A stretch of 64,000 nucleotides of DNA from Pelagibius sp965227505. Its GTDB lineage: Bacteria; Pseudomonadota; Alphaproteobacteria; Kiloniellales; Kiloniellaceae. The notes under the pieces are model-generated. The model did not search any database and was not told where the DNA came from. It saw only the letters and a list, made by a program, of their open reading frames with translations. Where the stretch lies: the NCBI RefSeq assembly GCF_965227505.1, contig NZ_OZ245757.1, positions 2,108,001 to 2,172,000 on the forward strand, in the 5' to 3' direction. The position numbers and the translations under genes were made by a program. This document shows, in pieces, positions 40,947-49,537 of this stretch (the stretch's first letter is position 1; every line of letters begins with the position of its first letter).

Positions 40947-41840
40947 TTACAGAACCCGACCTGCAACGGCATCCAGACGGGCCATGACTTCCGGATCGCG
41001 CGCCTCCTCCCGGGTGATCACCGCCGCGTCGAGAGCACGGTGGCAGCCACGGTCGCAGAGCGCGCTGCGGCCGGCCAGCTTCGGCACCACCTGCTTGATC
41101 AGCGCCCGCGCCTTGTCGGCATTGGCCAGCAGCGTCTGCACCACCTGGTCGACCGTGACGGCGTCATGCCCGTCGTGCCAGCAGTCATAGTCGGTCACCA
41201 TGGCGACCGTCGCGTAGCAAATTTCGGCCTCCCGGGCGAGCTTGGCCTCCGGCATGTTGGTCATCCCGATGACGTCGCAGCCCCAGGAGCGGTAGAGTTC
41301 GGATTCGGCCCGGGTCGAGAACTGCGGGCCTTCCATCACCATGTAGGTGCCGCCGCGGTGCCTGGGCAGATCCAGCTCGCCGGCCGCCGCCTCCAGGTGA
41401 TCGCCCAGGCGCCCGCAGACCGGCTCGGCCATGGACACATGGGCCACCATGCCCGGCCCGAAAAAGCTCTTCTGCCGGGCGAAGGTGCGGTCGATGAACT
41501 GGTCGATGATCACGAAATGCCCCGGCGGCAGGTCCTCGCGCAGCGATCCCACGGCACTCAACGACAGGATCTCCGTCACCCCGGCCCGCTTCATGGCGTC
41601 GATGTTGGCGCGGAAGTTCAGGTCCGTCGGCGGCACCTTGTGGCCGCGGCCGTGGCGCGGCAGGAAAACCAGGCGCTGGCCGTCCAGCTCCCCGAACAGC
41701 AGCGCGTCCGAAGGCTCGCCGAAGGAGGAGATCATCCGGCGCCATTCGGCGTTCTGCAGGCCGTCGATCTCGTAGATGCCGCTGCCGCCGATAATCCCGA
41801 TCACCGGCGGCAGGCCCGCTCCCGGCCCGGACTGCGCCAT
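40947..41840 (-). CDS. mtnP: S-methyl-5'-thioadenosine phosphorylase
   Basis: The 297-residue enzyme phosphorolyses methylthioadenosine to adenine and methylthioribose 1-phosphate, salvaging methionine. Signatures are IGIIGGSGIYEIDGL, the phosphate site LPRHGRGHKVPPTDLNFRAN, and YMVMEGPQFSTRAES with DVIGMTNMPEA. A purine nucleoside phosphorylase is less likely given these motifs. The ATG at 41840 follows an AAGG-type ribosome site. Confidence 0.95.
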   Translation of the reverse strand: MAQSGPGAGLPPVIGIIGGSGIYEIDGLQNAEWRRMISSFGEPSDALLFGELDGQRLVFLPRHGRGHKVPPTDLNFRANIDAMKRAGVTEILSLSAVGSLREDLPPGHFVIIDQFIDRTFARQKSFFGPGMVAHVSMAEPVCGRLGDHLEAAAGELDLPRHRGGTYMVMEGPQFSTRAESELYRSWGCDVIGMTNMPEAKLAREAEICYATVAMVTDYDCWHDGHDAVTVDQVVQTLLANADKARALIKQVVPKLAGRSALCDRGCHRALDAAVITREEARDPEVMARLDAVAGRVL

Positions 41841-41999
41841 GGTCTGTTCCTTTCCTTGCTTGCGGGCAGGTCGCCCCTTGCGGTCCCGGCGGCGCCCGAG
41901 CGCCCGGTGCCTTCTTGAGGGTTCCCATGTACTGGACGCCCGCCGGCTTGCCAAGAACCAGCGACCACCAACCCGAAACCGCGGACGATCCGCCGATAC

Positions 42000-42033
42000 A
42001 AAAAAGGGCCGCCCAGAGGCGGGCGGCCCTTTT
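42000..42033 (-). terminator. Rho-independent terminator of petABC
   Basis: On the minus strand, a 13-bp stem (AAAAGGGCCGCCC with GGGCGGCCCTTTT, six-base loop) is followed by a T-run. It lies about 22 bases after the petC stop. Confidence 0.9.
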
Positions 42034-42055
42034 GCTTCAGAAGATCGGCGACAGA

Positions 42056-43015
42056 TTAGTGCACGTCGGCCCAGACCTTGCGCTTTGCGGCGTAGAGGAT
42101 GCCGGTGAAGACGAGGAGGAAGAGGATGACCTTGATACCCATGCCCTTGCGCTCCTCCAGCTTCGGCTCCGCCGTCCACATCAGGAAGTTGGCGACGTCG
42201 GTGGCCATCTGCTCCACCGTCGCCGGCGTCCCGTCGGCATATTCGACACCGTCGTCGAACAGCGGCATCGCCATGGCAATGCCGTAGCCCGGGAAGTAGG
42301 CATTGAAGCTCAAGCCCTCGGAAAGGCCGAGATCCTCGATGCTCTCGACCGGCTGCGGCTCTTCCGGCGGCGTCGGACGGGTTGCCTCTTCGCCGGCCTC
42401 GACCCGGTCTTCATAAACCGCCAGCATGGCCTCGTAGTTCTCGAGAGCGGCCTCGTACTGCACCTGCCGGTTCTCGGTTTCGAGCGCGAAGATCTCCTGC
42501 AGGGTTTCGTCGGAGACCTGATCCTCGTAGCCGTGCCCCATCAGCGCCAGCAGATAGTCCGGACCGTTCGCACGGGCCTTGGCCATCAGCGAGAGGTCCG
42601 GCGGCAGCGCGCCGTTGTTGGCGAAGGCCGCCGCCCTGTCGTTCGGGAACGGGGCCGGGAAGTAGTCGAAGGGCAGGCCCGCCCGTTCGAACATCTCGCC
42701 CTCGTCGTTCGGGCCGTCAATGACGATGGCCTCCGCCGCCATGGCCTTGATCTCGTCCTCGGAGTAGCCGAGCTCGACGAGATTGCGGAAGGCGATGTAG
42801 TCCATGCTGTGGCAGCCGGCGCAGACAGCCCGATAGACCTGAAGACCGCGCTGTACGGAGGCCCGGTCGTAGGTTCCGAAGATGCCGTCGAAAGACCATT
42901 CAAAACTGGGCAGGGGAATGCCTTCGCCGGCTGCGCGGGCGGTGCCGGGCGCCGCGACGGTCGCACCGGCGGCAGCGGCCAGCGCCGCCAGACCAAAAAT
43001 CATACCCTTGCGCAT
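42056..43015 (-). CDS. petC: Ubiquinol-cytochrome c reductase, cytochrome c1
   Basis: The 319-residue heme protein passes electrons from the Rieske centre to cytochrome c. It has a signal peptide (cleavage likely after ARA at 28), the heme motif CAGCH (65-69), and a C-terminal anchor (KVILFLLVFTGILYAAKRKVW). The Met ligand region is GYGIAMAMPLFDDGVEY. Just before it, about 45 highly charged residues (QYEAALENYEAMLAVYEDRV, then Pro/Glu-rich) form an insert. The start overlaps the petB stop by one base (TGATG). Confidence 0.96.
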   Translation of the reverse strand: MRKGMIFGLAALAAAAGATVAAPGTARAAGEGIPLPSFEWSFDGIFGTYDRASVQRGLQVYRAVCAGCHSMDYIAFRNLVELGYSEDEIKAMAAEAIVIDGPNDEGEMFERAGLPFDYFPAPFPNDRAAAFANNGALPPDLSLMAKARANGPDYLLALMGHGYEDQVSDETLQEIFALETENRQVQYEAALENYEAMLAVYEDRVEAGEEATRPTPPEEPQPVESIEDLGLSEGLSFNAYFPGYGIAMAMPLFDDGVEYADGTPATVEQMATDVANFLMWTAEPKLEERKGMGIKVILFLLVFTGILYAAKRKVWADVH

Positions 43016-44319
43016 CAGGCTTTCTCCATCGGCTTGGCGGGGGCCCCGGCCATAGCGCCGCCGCCGCCCTTCAGAACAGGCTCGCTGATCGAAGTCGGCA
43101 GCGGCTTGGGCGTCTCGAAGACACTGAGCAGCGGCAACACGACCAGGAAGTGGAGGAAGTAGTAGGCCGTCGACACCTGAGCGATCAGCAGCCAGAGGCC
43201 CTCCGCCGGCTTGGCGCCGGCAAAGCCCAGCAGCACCACGTCGATCAGCAGCAGCACGAAGAAGAGGCGGAAGATCGGCCGGAAGCGCCCGCTGCGCACC
43301 GGCGAACGGTCGAGCCAGGGCAGCACGAAGAGCAACGCGATGGACCCGAACATGGCGATCACGCCGCCAAGCTTGGCCTCGATGATGACCACGCCGGTAA
43401 AGGGGATGCCGACGTCGAAGGTGATGGCGCGCAGGATCGCGTAGAACGGCAGGAAGTACCACTCGGGCACGATATGCGCCGGCGTCGACAGCGGGTTGGC
43501 GGGAATGTAGTTGTCCGCGTGCCCCATGTAGTTCGGCAGGTAGAACACCACCGCCGAGAAAACGACCAGGAAGGCGCCCAGACCGAAGGCGTCCTTCACC
43601 GTGTAGTACGGATGGAAGGGAATGGTGTCCTGCGGCCCCTTGGTGTCGATGCCGATCGGGTTGTTGGAGCCGAAGCGGTGCAGAGCCCAGATGTGCAGGA
43701 TCACCACGCCGACGATCACGAAAGGCAGCAGATAGTGGAGGGCGAAAAAGCGGTTGAGCGTCGGGTTGTCGACCGAGAAGCCGCCCCAGAGCCACACCAC
43801 GATGCTATCGCCGAAGAACGGGATGGCGGAGAACAGGTTGGTGATGACCTTGGCGCCCCAGAAGCTCATCTGGCCCCAGGGCAGCACATAGCCCATGAAG
43901 GCGGTGGCCATCATCAGCAGCAGGATGACGACGCCGAGCATCCATAGCAGTTCGCGGGGCGCTTTATAGGAGCCGTAGTAGAGGCCGCGGAAAATGTGGA
44001 TATAGACCACGATGAAGAAAAAGTGTGCGCCGTTCATGTGGATGTAGCGAATCAGCCAGCCGTAGTTCACGTCGCGCATGATGCGCTCGACCGACTCGAA
44101 AGCGTGATCGACATGGGCCGTGTACTGCATCGCCAGCAGGATGCCGGTGATGATCATGATCACCAGGGTGATGCCGGCCAGGGACCCGAAATTCCAGAAG
44201 TAGCTGAGGTTCTTCGGCGAGGGGTATCCGGAGCCCACGGAGTGGTCCAGGAACGAGAAGATCGGCATGCGATGCTCGATCCACTTGATCACCGTATTGT
44301 TGGTCTGAAAGCCGCTCAT
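43015..44319 (-). CDS. petB: Ubiquinol-cytochrome c reductase, cytochrome b
   Basis: The 434-residue, eight-TM subunit carries hemes bL and bH and both quinone sites. It shows HMNGAHFFFIVVYIHIFRGL, the Qo-site stretch PWGQMSFWGA, and PEWYFLPFYAILRA with the catalytic PEWY motif. His pairs for both hemes are present in the second and fourth helices. It lies between petA (14 bases) and petC (one-base overlap) on the minus strand. Confidence 0.97.
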   Translation of the reverse strand: MSGFQTNNTVIKWIEHRMPIFSFLDHSVGSGYPSPKNLSYFWNFGSLAGITLVIMIITGILLAMQYTAHVDHAFESVERIMRDVNYGWLIRYIHMNGAHFFFIVVYIHIFRGLYYGSYKAPRELLWMLGVVILLLMMATAFMGYVLPWGQMSFWGAKVITNLFSAIPFFGDSIVVWLWGGFSVDNPTLNRFFALHYLLPFVIVGVVILHIWALHRFGSNNPIGIDTKGPQDTIPFHPYYTVKDAFGLGAFLVVFSAVVFYLPNYMGHADNYIPANPLSTPAHIVPEWYFLPFYAILRAITFDVGIPFTGVVIIEAKLGGVIAMFGSIALLFVLPWLDRSPVRSGRFRPIFRLFFVLLLIDVVLLGFAGAKPAEGLWLLIAQVSTAYYFLHFLVVLPLLSVFETPKPLPTSISEPVLKGGGGAMAGAPAKPMEKA

Positions 44320-44333
44320 GACGTGGTCTCCCC

Positions 44334-44882
44334 CTAGCCGATCACGATGGTCGAGTCGTCCGTGAACTCGTAGGGCGGCACCGGCAGGTTGGTCGGCGCC
44401 GGGCCTCTGCGAATGCGCCCGGAGGTGTCGTAGTGGGACCCATGGCAGGGGCAGAACCAGCCGCCGAATTCGCCGCGGTTCTGGCCCGTCTTCTGCCCCA
44501 GCGGCACGCAGCCGAGATGGGTGCAGACACCGATCACCACCAGCCATTCGGACCGCAGGACCCGGTCCGCGTCACTCTCGGGATCCGGCAGGGTGGCGAC
44601 CGCCACGTCCTCGGCCTGGGCGATCTGGTCCGGCGTGCGATGGTCGATGAAGACCGGGCTGCCGCGCCAGGTGATCGTGATGCGCTGGCCTTCGGCGATC
44701 GGCGAAAGATCGACCTCGGTGGACGAGAGCGCCAGCACCTCGGCGGAAGGATTCATCGAATCGATCAGCGGCCAAGCGACCGCACCGGCCCCGACCACGC
44801 CCATCGCACCAGCTGCAAGGTAGAGAAAATCACGCCGCGTTTCGCCCGTTTCGACCTGGGCAGGTGTGGCGGAGTCAGCCAT
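44334..44882 (-). CDS. petA: Ubiquinol-cytochrome c reductase, Rieske iron-sulfur subunit
   Basis: The 182-residue protein has a twin-arginine/anchor segment (TRRDFLYLAAGAMGVVGAGA). The [2Fe-2S] cluster ligands are CTHLGC (Cys120, His122, Cys125) and CPCHGSHYD (Cys144, His147, plus Cys146 for the disulfide). It oxidises quinol at the Qo site and moves to cytochrome c1. First gene of petABC; the 295-base upstream gap contains its promoter and a dyad at 45002-45018. Confidence 0.96.
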   Translation of the reverse strand: MADSATPAQVETGETRRDFLYLAAGAMGVVGAGAVAWPLIDSMNPSAEVLALSSTEVDLSPIAEGQRITITWRGSPVFIDHRTPDQIAQAEDVAVATLPDPESDADRVLRSEWLVVIGVCTHLGCVPLGQKTGQNRGEFGGWFCPCHGSHYDTSGRIRRGPAPTNLPVPPYEFTDDSTIVIG

Positions 44883-45001
44883 ACGTCTTCCCCTAGAGAT
44901 CCCACTGATTGCGGCCTGTCAGCCAGGGGCCCAAGTAGCAAGACACCACGGGCCGAACGCACCGCACCATACGAACTTATCCTGTCAGGGAGCATCAGAC
45001 A

Positions 45002-45018
45002 TGCGGCATGCTGCCGCA
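45002..45018. promoter_or_regulatory. Dyad in the petA-trmL divergent region
   Basis: TGCGGCA, three bases, TGCCGCA. It lies about 120 bases upstream of petA and might be the binding site of a bc1 regulator such as the PetR-like protein. This is positional inference only. Confidence 0.35.
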
Positions 45019-45177
45019 GCGCGGGGCCCCCATCGCTCGCTTACCGCGCCCGATATAGAGTAATTTCCATGGGAACGCAAAGCCCCAGAATGCGGCCCCT
45101 GGGCCCGGGACTCCCTCCGGATTCATCAGGGCCTCACCAGATCCTCGAACCATCCGAAGCTGCAATTCCACCGTCCT

Positions 45178-45654
45178 ATGCGCCTCGCCCTCTTCCAGCC
45201 GGACATTCCACAGAACACCGGCGCCCTGATTCGCCTTACCGCCTGTCTGGGCGTGCCCCTGGATATCATCGAACCCTGCGGGTTTCTGTTCGACGACAGG
45301 CGCCTGCGCCGCGCCGGGCTGGACTACCATGACCAGGCGGAGCTCCGCCGTCACAGCTCTTGGGAAGCCTATCAACAACACCTTAACGGGCGGTTGCTGC
45401 TCTTGACGACCCGGGGCGGCACCGCCTACACCGATTTCAAATACGAAGGGGGCGACAGCCTTTTGCTGGGGCGCGAGTCGGCCGGGGTTCCGGACGCCGT
45501 TCACGAAGCCGCCACAGCCAGACTGGTGATCCCCTTGCGCCCGGAGACGCGCTCGTTGAATGTTGCCCTGGCCGGCGCGATGGCCCTGGGCGAAGCCCTG
45601 CGGCAGACAGATGGCTTTCCTGGCGGCTTCCCGGGGATGGGGAACCAGACTTAA
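45178..45654 (+). CDS. trmL: tRNA (cytidine(34)-2'-O)-methyltransferase
   Basis: The 158-residue SPOUT enzyme methylates the wobble ribose of tRNA-Leu isoacceptors. Typical blocks are LALFQPDIPQNTGALIRLTA at the start and LLLGRESAGVPDAVHEA, with the knot stretch VIPLRPETRSLNVALAGAM. It is divergent from petABC and 39 bases before hemF. Confidence 0.95.
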   Translation: MRLALFQPDIPQNTGALIRLTACLGVPLDIIEPCGFLFDDRRLRRAGLDYHDQAELRRHSSWEAYQQHLNGRLLLLTTRGGTAYTDFKYEGGDSLLLGRESAGVPDAVHEAATARLVIPLRPETRSLNVALAGAMALGEALRQTDGFPGGFPGMGNQT

Positions 45655-45693
45655 CTCCGGGCATTTGTTGGACTTGGGGGGAGCAGCCGGCCG

Positions 45694-46557
45694 ATGAGCG
45701 ATCCGATCGAAGACCGCAAGCAGCAGGCGAAGGCCTGGTTCGAGGACCTGCGCGACCGGATCTGCGCCGCCTTCGAGGCCCTGGAGGACGAGATCGACGG
45801 CCCCAACGCGGAGCGCTTCGCGGAGCATGCGCCCGGCCGTTTCGAGCGCAAGGCCTGGGACCGGCCGGATGGCGGCGGCGGGGTCATGGCGCTGATGCGC
45901 GGCCGGGTCTTCGAGAAGGTCGGCGTGAACGTCTCCACGGTCTTCGGCAGCTTCTCACCGGAGTTCGCCAAGCAGATCCCCGGGGCCGAGGAAGATCCGC
46001 GCTTCTGGGCCAGCGGCATCTCGCTGGTCGCCCACATGCAGTCGCCCCTGGTGCCGGCGGTGCACATGAACACCCGCCACATCGTCACGACGAAGAGCTG
46101 GTTCGGCGGCGGCAGCGACCTCAACCCGATGTTTCCCGACGACAGCGACACCGCCGACTTCCATGCCGCCTTCAAGACCGCCTGCGACCGCCACGACGCC
46201 GACTATTATCCGCGCTTCAAGAAGTGGTGCGACGAGTACTTCTTCATCCCCCACCGCGGCGAGGCGCGCGGGGTCGGTGGCATCTTCTACGACTACATCG
46301 ACAGCGGCGACTGGGAGAAGGACTTCGCCTTTACCCGGGACGTCGGCAGCGCCTTCCTGGAGATCTATCCCCAGCTTGTGCGCCGCCACATGCGCGCGCC
46401 CTGGAGCGACGATCAGCGCCGCCACCAGCTGTTCCGCCGCGGCCGCTACGCCGAATTCAACCTGCTCTACGACCGCGGCACCAAGTTCGGCCTGCAGACC
46501 GGCGGCAACGTCGAGGCCATTCTCATGAGCCTGCCCCCCGAAGCGGCCTGGCCCTAA
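45694..46557 (+). CDS. hemF: Oxygen-dependent coproporphyrinogen III oxidase
   Basis: The 287-residue enzyme oxidatively decarboxylates coproporphyrinogen III to protoporphyrinogen IX with O2. Diagnostic stretches are SWFGGGSDLNPMFP, KKWCDEYFFIPHRGEARGVG with GGIFYDY, and the end FNLLYDRGTKFGLQTGGNVE. It indicates aerobic heme synthesis, matching the bc1 genes next door. The stop overlaps the convergent cca stop by four bases. Confidence 0.97.
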   Translation: MSDPIEDRKQQAKAWFEDLRDRICAAFEALEDEIDGPNAERFAEHAPGRFERKAWDRPDGGGGVMALMRGRVFEKVGVNVSTVFGSFSPEFAKQIPGAEEDPRFWASGISLVAHMQSPLVPAVHMNTRHIVTTKSWFGGGSDLNPMFPDDSDTADFHAAFKTACDRHDADYYPRFKKWCDEYFFIPHRGEARGVGGIFYDYIDSGDWEKDFAFTRDVGSAFLEIYPQLVRRHMRAPWSDDQRRHQLFRRGRYAEFNLLYDRGTKFGLQTGGNVEAILMSLPPEAAWP

Positions 46558-47822
46558 GCGGCCCCCTTACCGGCACGCCTCTCGAGTTCGACGAGGCAGG
46601 CCTTGCGGTCGGGCTCGAAGTCGCGCCCGATCCACCAGTCCTCGACGGCACCCAACAGATCGCCGACGCGCGGGCCGGCTTCGATCCCGAGCGCCAGCAC
46701 GTCGCTGCCGCTCAAGGGAAAGCGCCGCGGCGTCCAGGTCACCACCTGGCCGAGCGCCGCCTGCAGCCGGTCCACGTCACTGTTGTCTCTTGCCGCCTGC
46801 AAAACCAAGTCGTCGGCCACCGCGGCGGCCCCGGCCCGGTAGAGCGCGCCGCGCAGGGCGGCGCGGACCTCTTCCGGCGCGCCCGCCGGGTCGAGGCCGC
46901 GTCGCGCCGCCTTCAAGGGCGGCGCCGGATCGGCCAGGCGCTCCAGCTTCTCGGTCTGGGCACTCGAAAAACGCAGCCGCCCGGCCACCGCGGTGGCGGG
47001 CGGGCGCTGCGCCGGCAACAGGGCGGCCAGACGCATGATGGGATCGTCGTGGCCGACCTCGCCCTGGGTCAGCAGACGCTCCAGCGTCGCCAGTTCGCCG
47101 GCTTCCGGGAGGAACGCCTGAAGGATGGCGTGGTCGCGCATCAGCGCCAGCGCCGGCAGCGGATCGCGCGCGGCGAGCAGCTTCAGGAATTCCACACGCA
47201 GCCGTTCGCCGGAGAGGTTGCACAGGCGCGGCGCCAGCGCCGTCATGGCATCCAGCAGCGCTTCCTCCGGCCTGACACGACCGTAGTGGGCGTGAAAACG
47301 GAAGAACCGCAGCAGGCGCAGATAGTCCTCCTCGATCCGCGCGCGGGCGTCGCCGACGAAGCGCACCCGTCCGGCGGCCAGGTCCGCGCGTCCCCCGAAG
47401 GGATCGAAAAGATGCCCGTCGGGACTGCAGGACATGGCGTTGAAGGTCAGGTCCCGGCGCGAGGCGTCGGCCATCCAGTCGTCGGTGAAGGCGACCACCG
47501 CCCGCCGCCCGTCGGTTTCCACGTCCTCGCGCAGGGTCGTGATCTCAAAGGGCTTGTGGCCGGCCACGGCGGTCACCGTGCCGTGGTCCAGGCCGGTCGG
47601 AATGACCTTGATGCCGGCGTCGCGCAGCAGGGACATTACGGTTTCCGGCGTGTCCGGCGTGGCGATGTCGACGTCGTTGACGGGACGCCCGGCCAGCGCA
47701 TCGCGTACGCAGCCGCCGACGAAGCGCACCTCGCCGCCGCCCGCGGTCAGGGCGGCGACGACCCGGCGCGTCTCCGCTGCGACCATCCAGTCCTGGATTT
47801 CCAGCCGTTCCGGCTGAGACAT
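46554..47822 (-). CDS. cca: CCA tRNA nucleotidyltransferase
   Basis: The 422-residue class II nucleotidyltransferase adds or repairs the 3' CCA of tRNAs. The catalytic head is VRFVGGCVRDALAGRPVNDVDIAT with the two metal Asp. RRDLTFNAMS and the B/C motifs DYLRLLRFFRFHAHYG follow. Poly(A) polymerase is the alternative, but the context favours CCA addition. It ends the minus-strand run DUF1285-NUDIX-DUF6111-cca. Confidence 0.92.
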   Translation of the reverse strand: MSQPERLEIQDWMVAAETRRVVAALTAGGGEVRFVGGCVRDALAGRPVNDVDIATPDTPETVMSLLRDAGIKVIPTGLDHGTVTAVAGHKPFEITTLREDVETDGRRAVVAFTDDWMADASRRDLTFNAMSCSPDGHLFDPFGGRADLAAGRVRFVGDARARIEEDYLRLLRFFRFHAHYGRVRPEEALLDAMTALAPRLCNLSGERLRVEFLKLLAARDPLPALALMRDHAILQAFLPEAGELATLERLLTQGEVGHDDPIMRLAALLPAQRPPATAVAGRLRFSSAQTEKLERLADPAPPLKAARRGLDPAGAPEEVRAALRGALYRAGAAAVADDLVLQAARDNSDVDRLQAALGQVVTWTPRRFPLSGSDVLALGIEAGPRVGDLLGAVEDWWIGRDFEPDRKACLVELERRAGKGAA

Positions 47823-47882
47823 ATTGCTTTGGCCCCGCGGCCCCTCATCACCCTAAACGCGGCCCCTGACGGCGCCGCCGGT

Positions 47883-48170
47883 CTAGTCGGCGGGATGGGC
47901 CGGCACCACTTCGCCATCGACAAAGGCCGGCGGCAAGACTTTCGTGCCGGGGGCCACGCCGCGATCGAAGCCGACGAGCAGCAGGGACGCCGTCATCAGC
48001 ACCGCGCCGGCAAGCGCCATCCACAGCCAGGGCACGGGCTCTTCGCCCGGCACCGCCCCGCCCTCGCCGGCAGCGGCGGCGCGCTGTCGGCGCGCCCACC
48101 AGACATAGAGCCCATAGACGATGAAAGGCGCCAGCAGGGGCAGGATGACGACCAGAAAGATACGAATCAT
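47883..48170 (-). CDS. DUF6111-like small membrane protein
   Basis: The 95-residue protein has two TM helices (IFLVVILPLLAPFIVYGLYVW and WLWMALAGAVLMTASLLLVG) joined by a charged loop, with a C-terminal periplasmic or cytosolic tail. It fits DUF6111 as I recall it. Its ATG overlaps the NUDIX stop by four bases, so translation is coupled. Function is unknown. Confidence 0.82.
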   Translation of the reverse strand: MIRIFLVVILPLLAPFIVYGLYVWWARRQRAAAAGEGGAVPGEEPVPWLWMALAGAVLMTASLLLVGFDRGVAPGTKVLPPAFVDGEVVPAHPAD

Positions 48171-48817
48171 GAGCTCAGCAAATCCCGGTCCTCCAGGACC
48201 TCGACAAGGTTGGAAAGCATTCCCGCGGTGGCGCCCCAGATGAAGTAGTCGCCAAAGGGATAGGCGTAGAAGTAGCGGGTCTTACCATGGAACACGCGGC
48301 TGTGGGTCTGGCGGTTGGCGCGATCCAGAAAGAACGTCAGCGGCACCTCGAAGATCTCGTCCACCTCCCCCGCCTCCGCCTGCAGGGTCAGCGGTGGCGT
48401 GACCAGACCGATGACGGGAATAACGCAATAGCCGGTGCGCACCACATAGCTGTCCAGGCGGCCCGCCAGGCTCACCCGGTCCCGGCTGAGCCCGACTTCC
48501 TCTTCGGCTTCGCGCAGGGCGGCAGCCTCCGGGCCGGCATCGCCGGGGTCGATGCGGCCGCCGGGAAAGCTGATCTGGCCGGGATGGTCCGGCAGATCCT
48601 TGCTGCGGCGGGTCAGAATGATGGTCAGTTCGTCCCCGCGGTTGACGATGGGCACGAGGACCGCCGCGTCGCGCAGCGGGCTGGCGGGATCGTAAAGATC
48701 AGGATTGAGATCGTGATCGCCGCGCGGCGCGGCCCTGGCGGCCGGCGACTCCGGCGCCCCCCGCCGGGACGGTTCCGGCAGGTCGGCCAGACGCAGCAGG
48801 ATGTCGTCCAATCTCAC
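48167..48817 (-). CDS. NUDIX CoA pyrophosphatase-like hydrolase
   Basis: The 216-residue protein has the CoA-type NUDIX motif LTRRSKDLPDHPGQISFPGG followed by the NUDIX box GGRIDPGDAGPEAAALREAEEEVGL. These features match NudL-type hydrolases that cleave CoA to phosphopantetheine and ADP. An N-terminal Pro/Arg-rich extension of about 30 residues is present. It is second in the DUF1285 operon and overlaps DUF6111. Confidence 0.92.
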   Translation of the reverse strand: MRLDDILLRLADLPEPSRRGAPESPAARAAPRGDHDLNPDLYDPASPLRDAAVLVPIVNRGDELTIILTRRSKDLPDHPGQISFPGGRIDPGDAGPEAAALREAEEEVGLSRDRVSLAGRLDSYVVRTGYCVIPVIGLVTPPLTLQAEAGEVDEIFEVPLTFFLDRANRQTHSRVFHGKTRYFYAYPFGDYFIWGATAGMLSNLVEVLEDRDLLSS

Positions 48818-48862
48818 GCCGCCAATCTCACACCACTTGTCCCTTCACGCCCGCAAGGCGCC

Positions 48863-49420
48863 TCAGACCGCGCTTCCCAGCGGGAAGAACAGCCCGCCGC
48901 TCCAAACGCCCAAGCAGTCCGGCGGTAGGTTCTCTTGCGCGGGGGCAGCAACCGCCAGCTCGGCAAGCTCATAATAGACCGGGCGCAGAATGCGCGCCTC
49001 AAGCCCGTCCCTTACCTCTATATAGGGCCTCGGCCCGCTCCTTTCATCGCCGCGCCGGGCGTCGTCGCCAGCCCCCGCCCGGCCCGCCGCAACCCGCAGC
49101 GGATGAGCCGCACCGGCCTCCACCCAGTCGTCCAGATTCGTGCGAAACCGCAGGCTCTGGCGCTGTCCCCGGCCTTTCACGGAAAGTTCAACCGCCACGA
49201 AGGGCACATCCTCGACCGTGATGCGGCCCTTTTCGACCGGTGTCTGCAGCCAGTAGCAGCCCTCGCCGTCGCGCCGCAGGACCGAAGCGAAGAGCCGCAC
49301 CAGGGGCTTGCGATGAATCACCGAACCCTTATGAAACCAGGTGCCGTCGCGGGCGATTCGAATGTCGAATTCCCCCCCTTCAGCGAACACTTCGGCGCCT
49401 GGCGACTGGTCAGCGGGCAT
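48863..49420 (-). CDS. DUF1285 domain-containing protein
   Basis: The 185-residue protein has the DUF1285 pattern FDIRIARDGTWFHKGSVIHR, then PLVRLFASVLRRDGEGCYWL with TPVEKGRITVEDVPFVAVEL. Function is unknown. I chose the ATG at 49420 (MPADQS) rather than one 20 codons upstream that would cross the dyad at 49434. It is divergent from the MoxR gene and heads the operon. Confidence 0.88.
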   Translation of the reverse strand: MPADQSPGAEVFAEGGEFDIRIARDGTWFHKGSVIHRKPLVRLFASVLRRDGEGCYWLQTPVEKGRITVEDVPFVAVELSVKGRGQRQSLRFRTNLDDWVEAGAAHPLRVAAGRAGAGDDARRGDERSGPRPYIEVRDGLEARILRPVYYELAELAVAAPAQENLPPDCLGVWSGGLFFPLGSAV

Positions 49421-49433
49421 CGAAAGCCTTATC

Positions 49434-49445
49434 CTTAACGTTAAG
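49434..49445. promoter_or_regulatory. Perfect 12-bp palindrome in the DUF1285-moxR divergent region
   Basis: CTTAACGTTAAG, lying 14 bases upstream of the DUF1285 start, an AT-rich island in GC-rich DNA. It is a candidate operator or promoter element for either operon. Confidence 0.5.
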
Positions 49446-49537
49446 AGATCAGCGGCCGGCCTTGCCCAGTGCTTCTCCATTCAGCGCTTGGGCCAGAGCC
49501 CGCCTGAACCCATCTTACCGTTGGGAGACGCTGCCAC

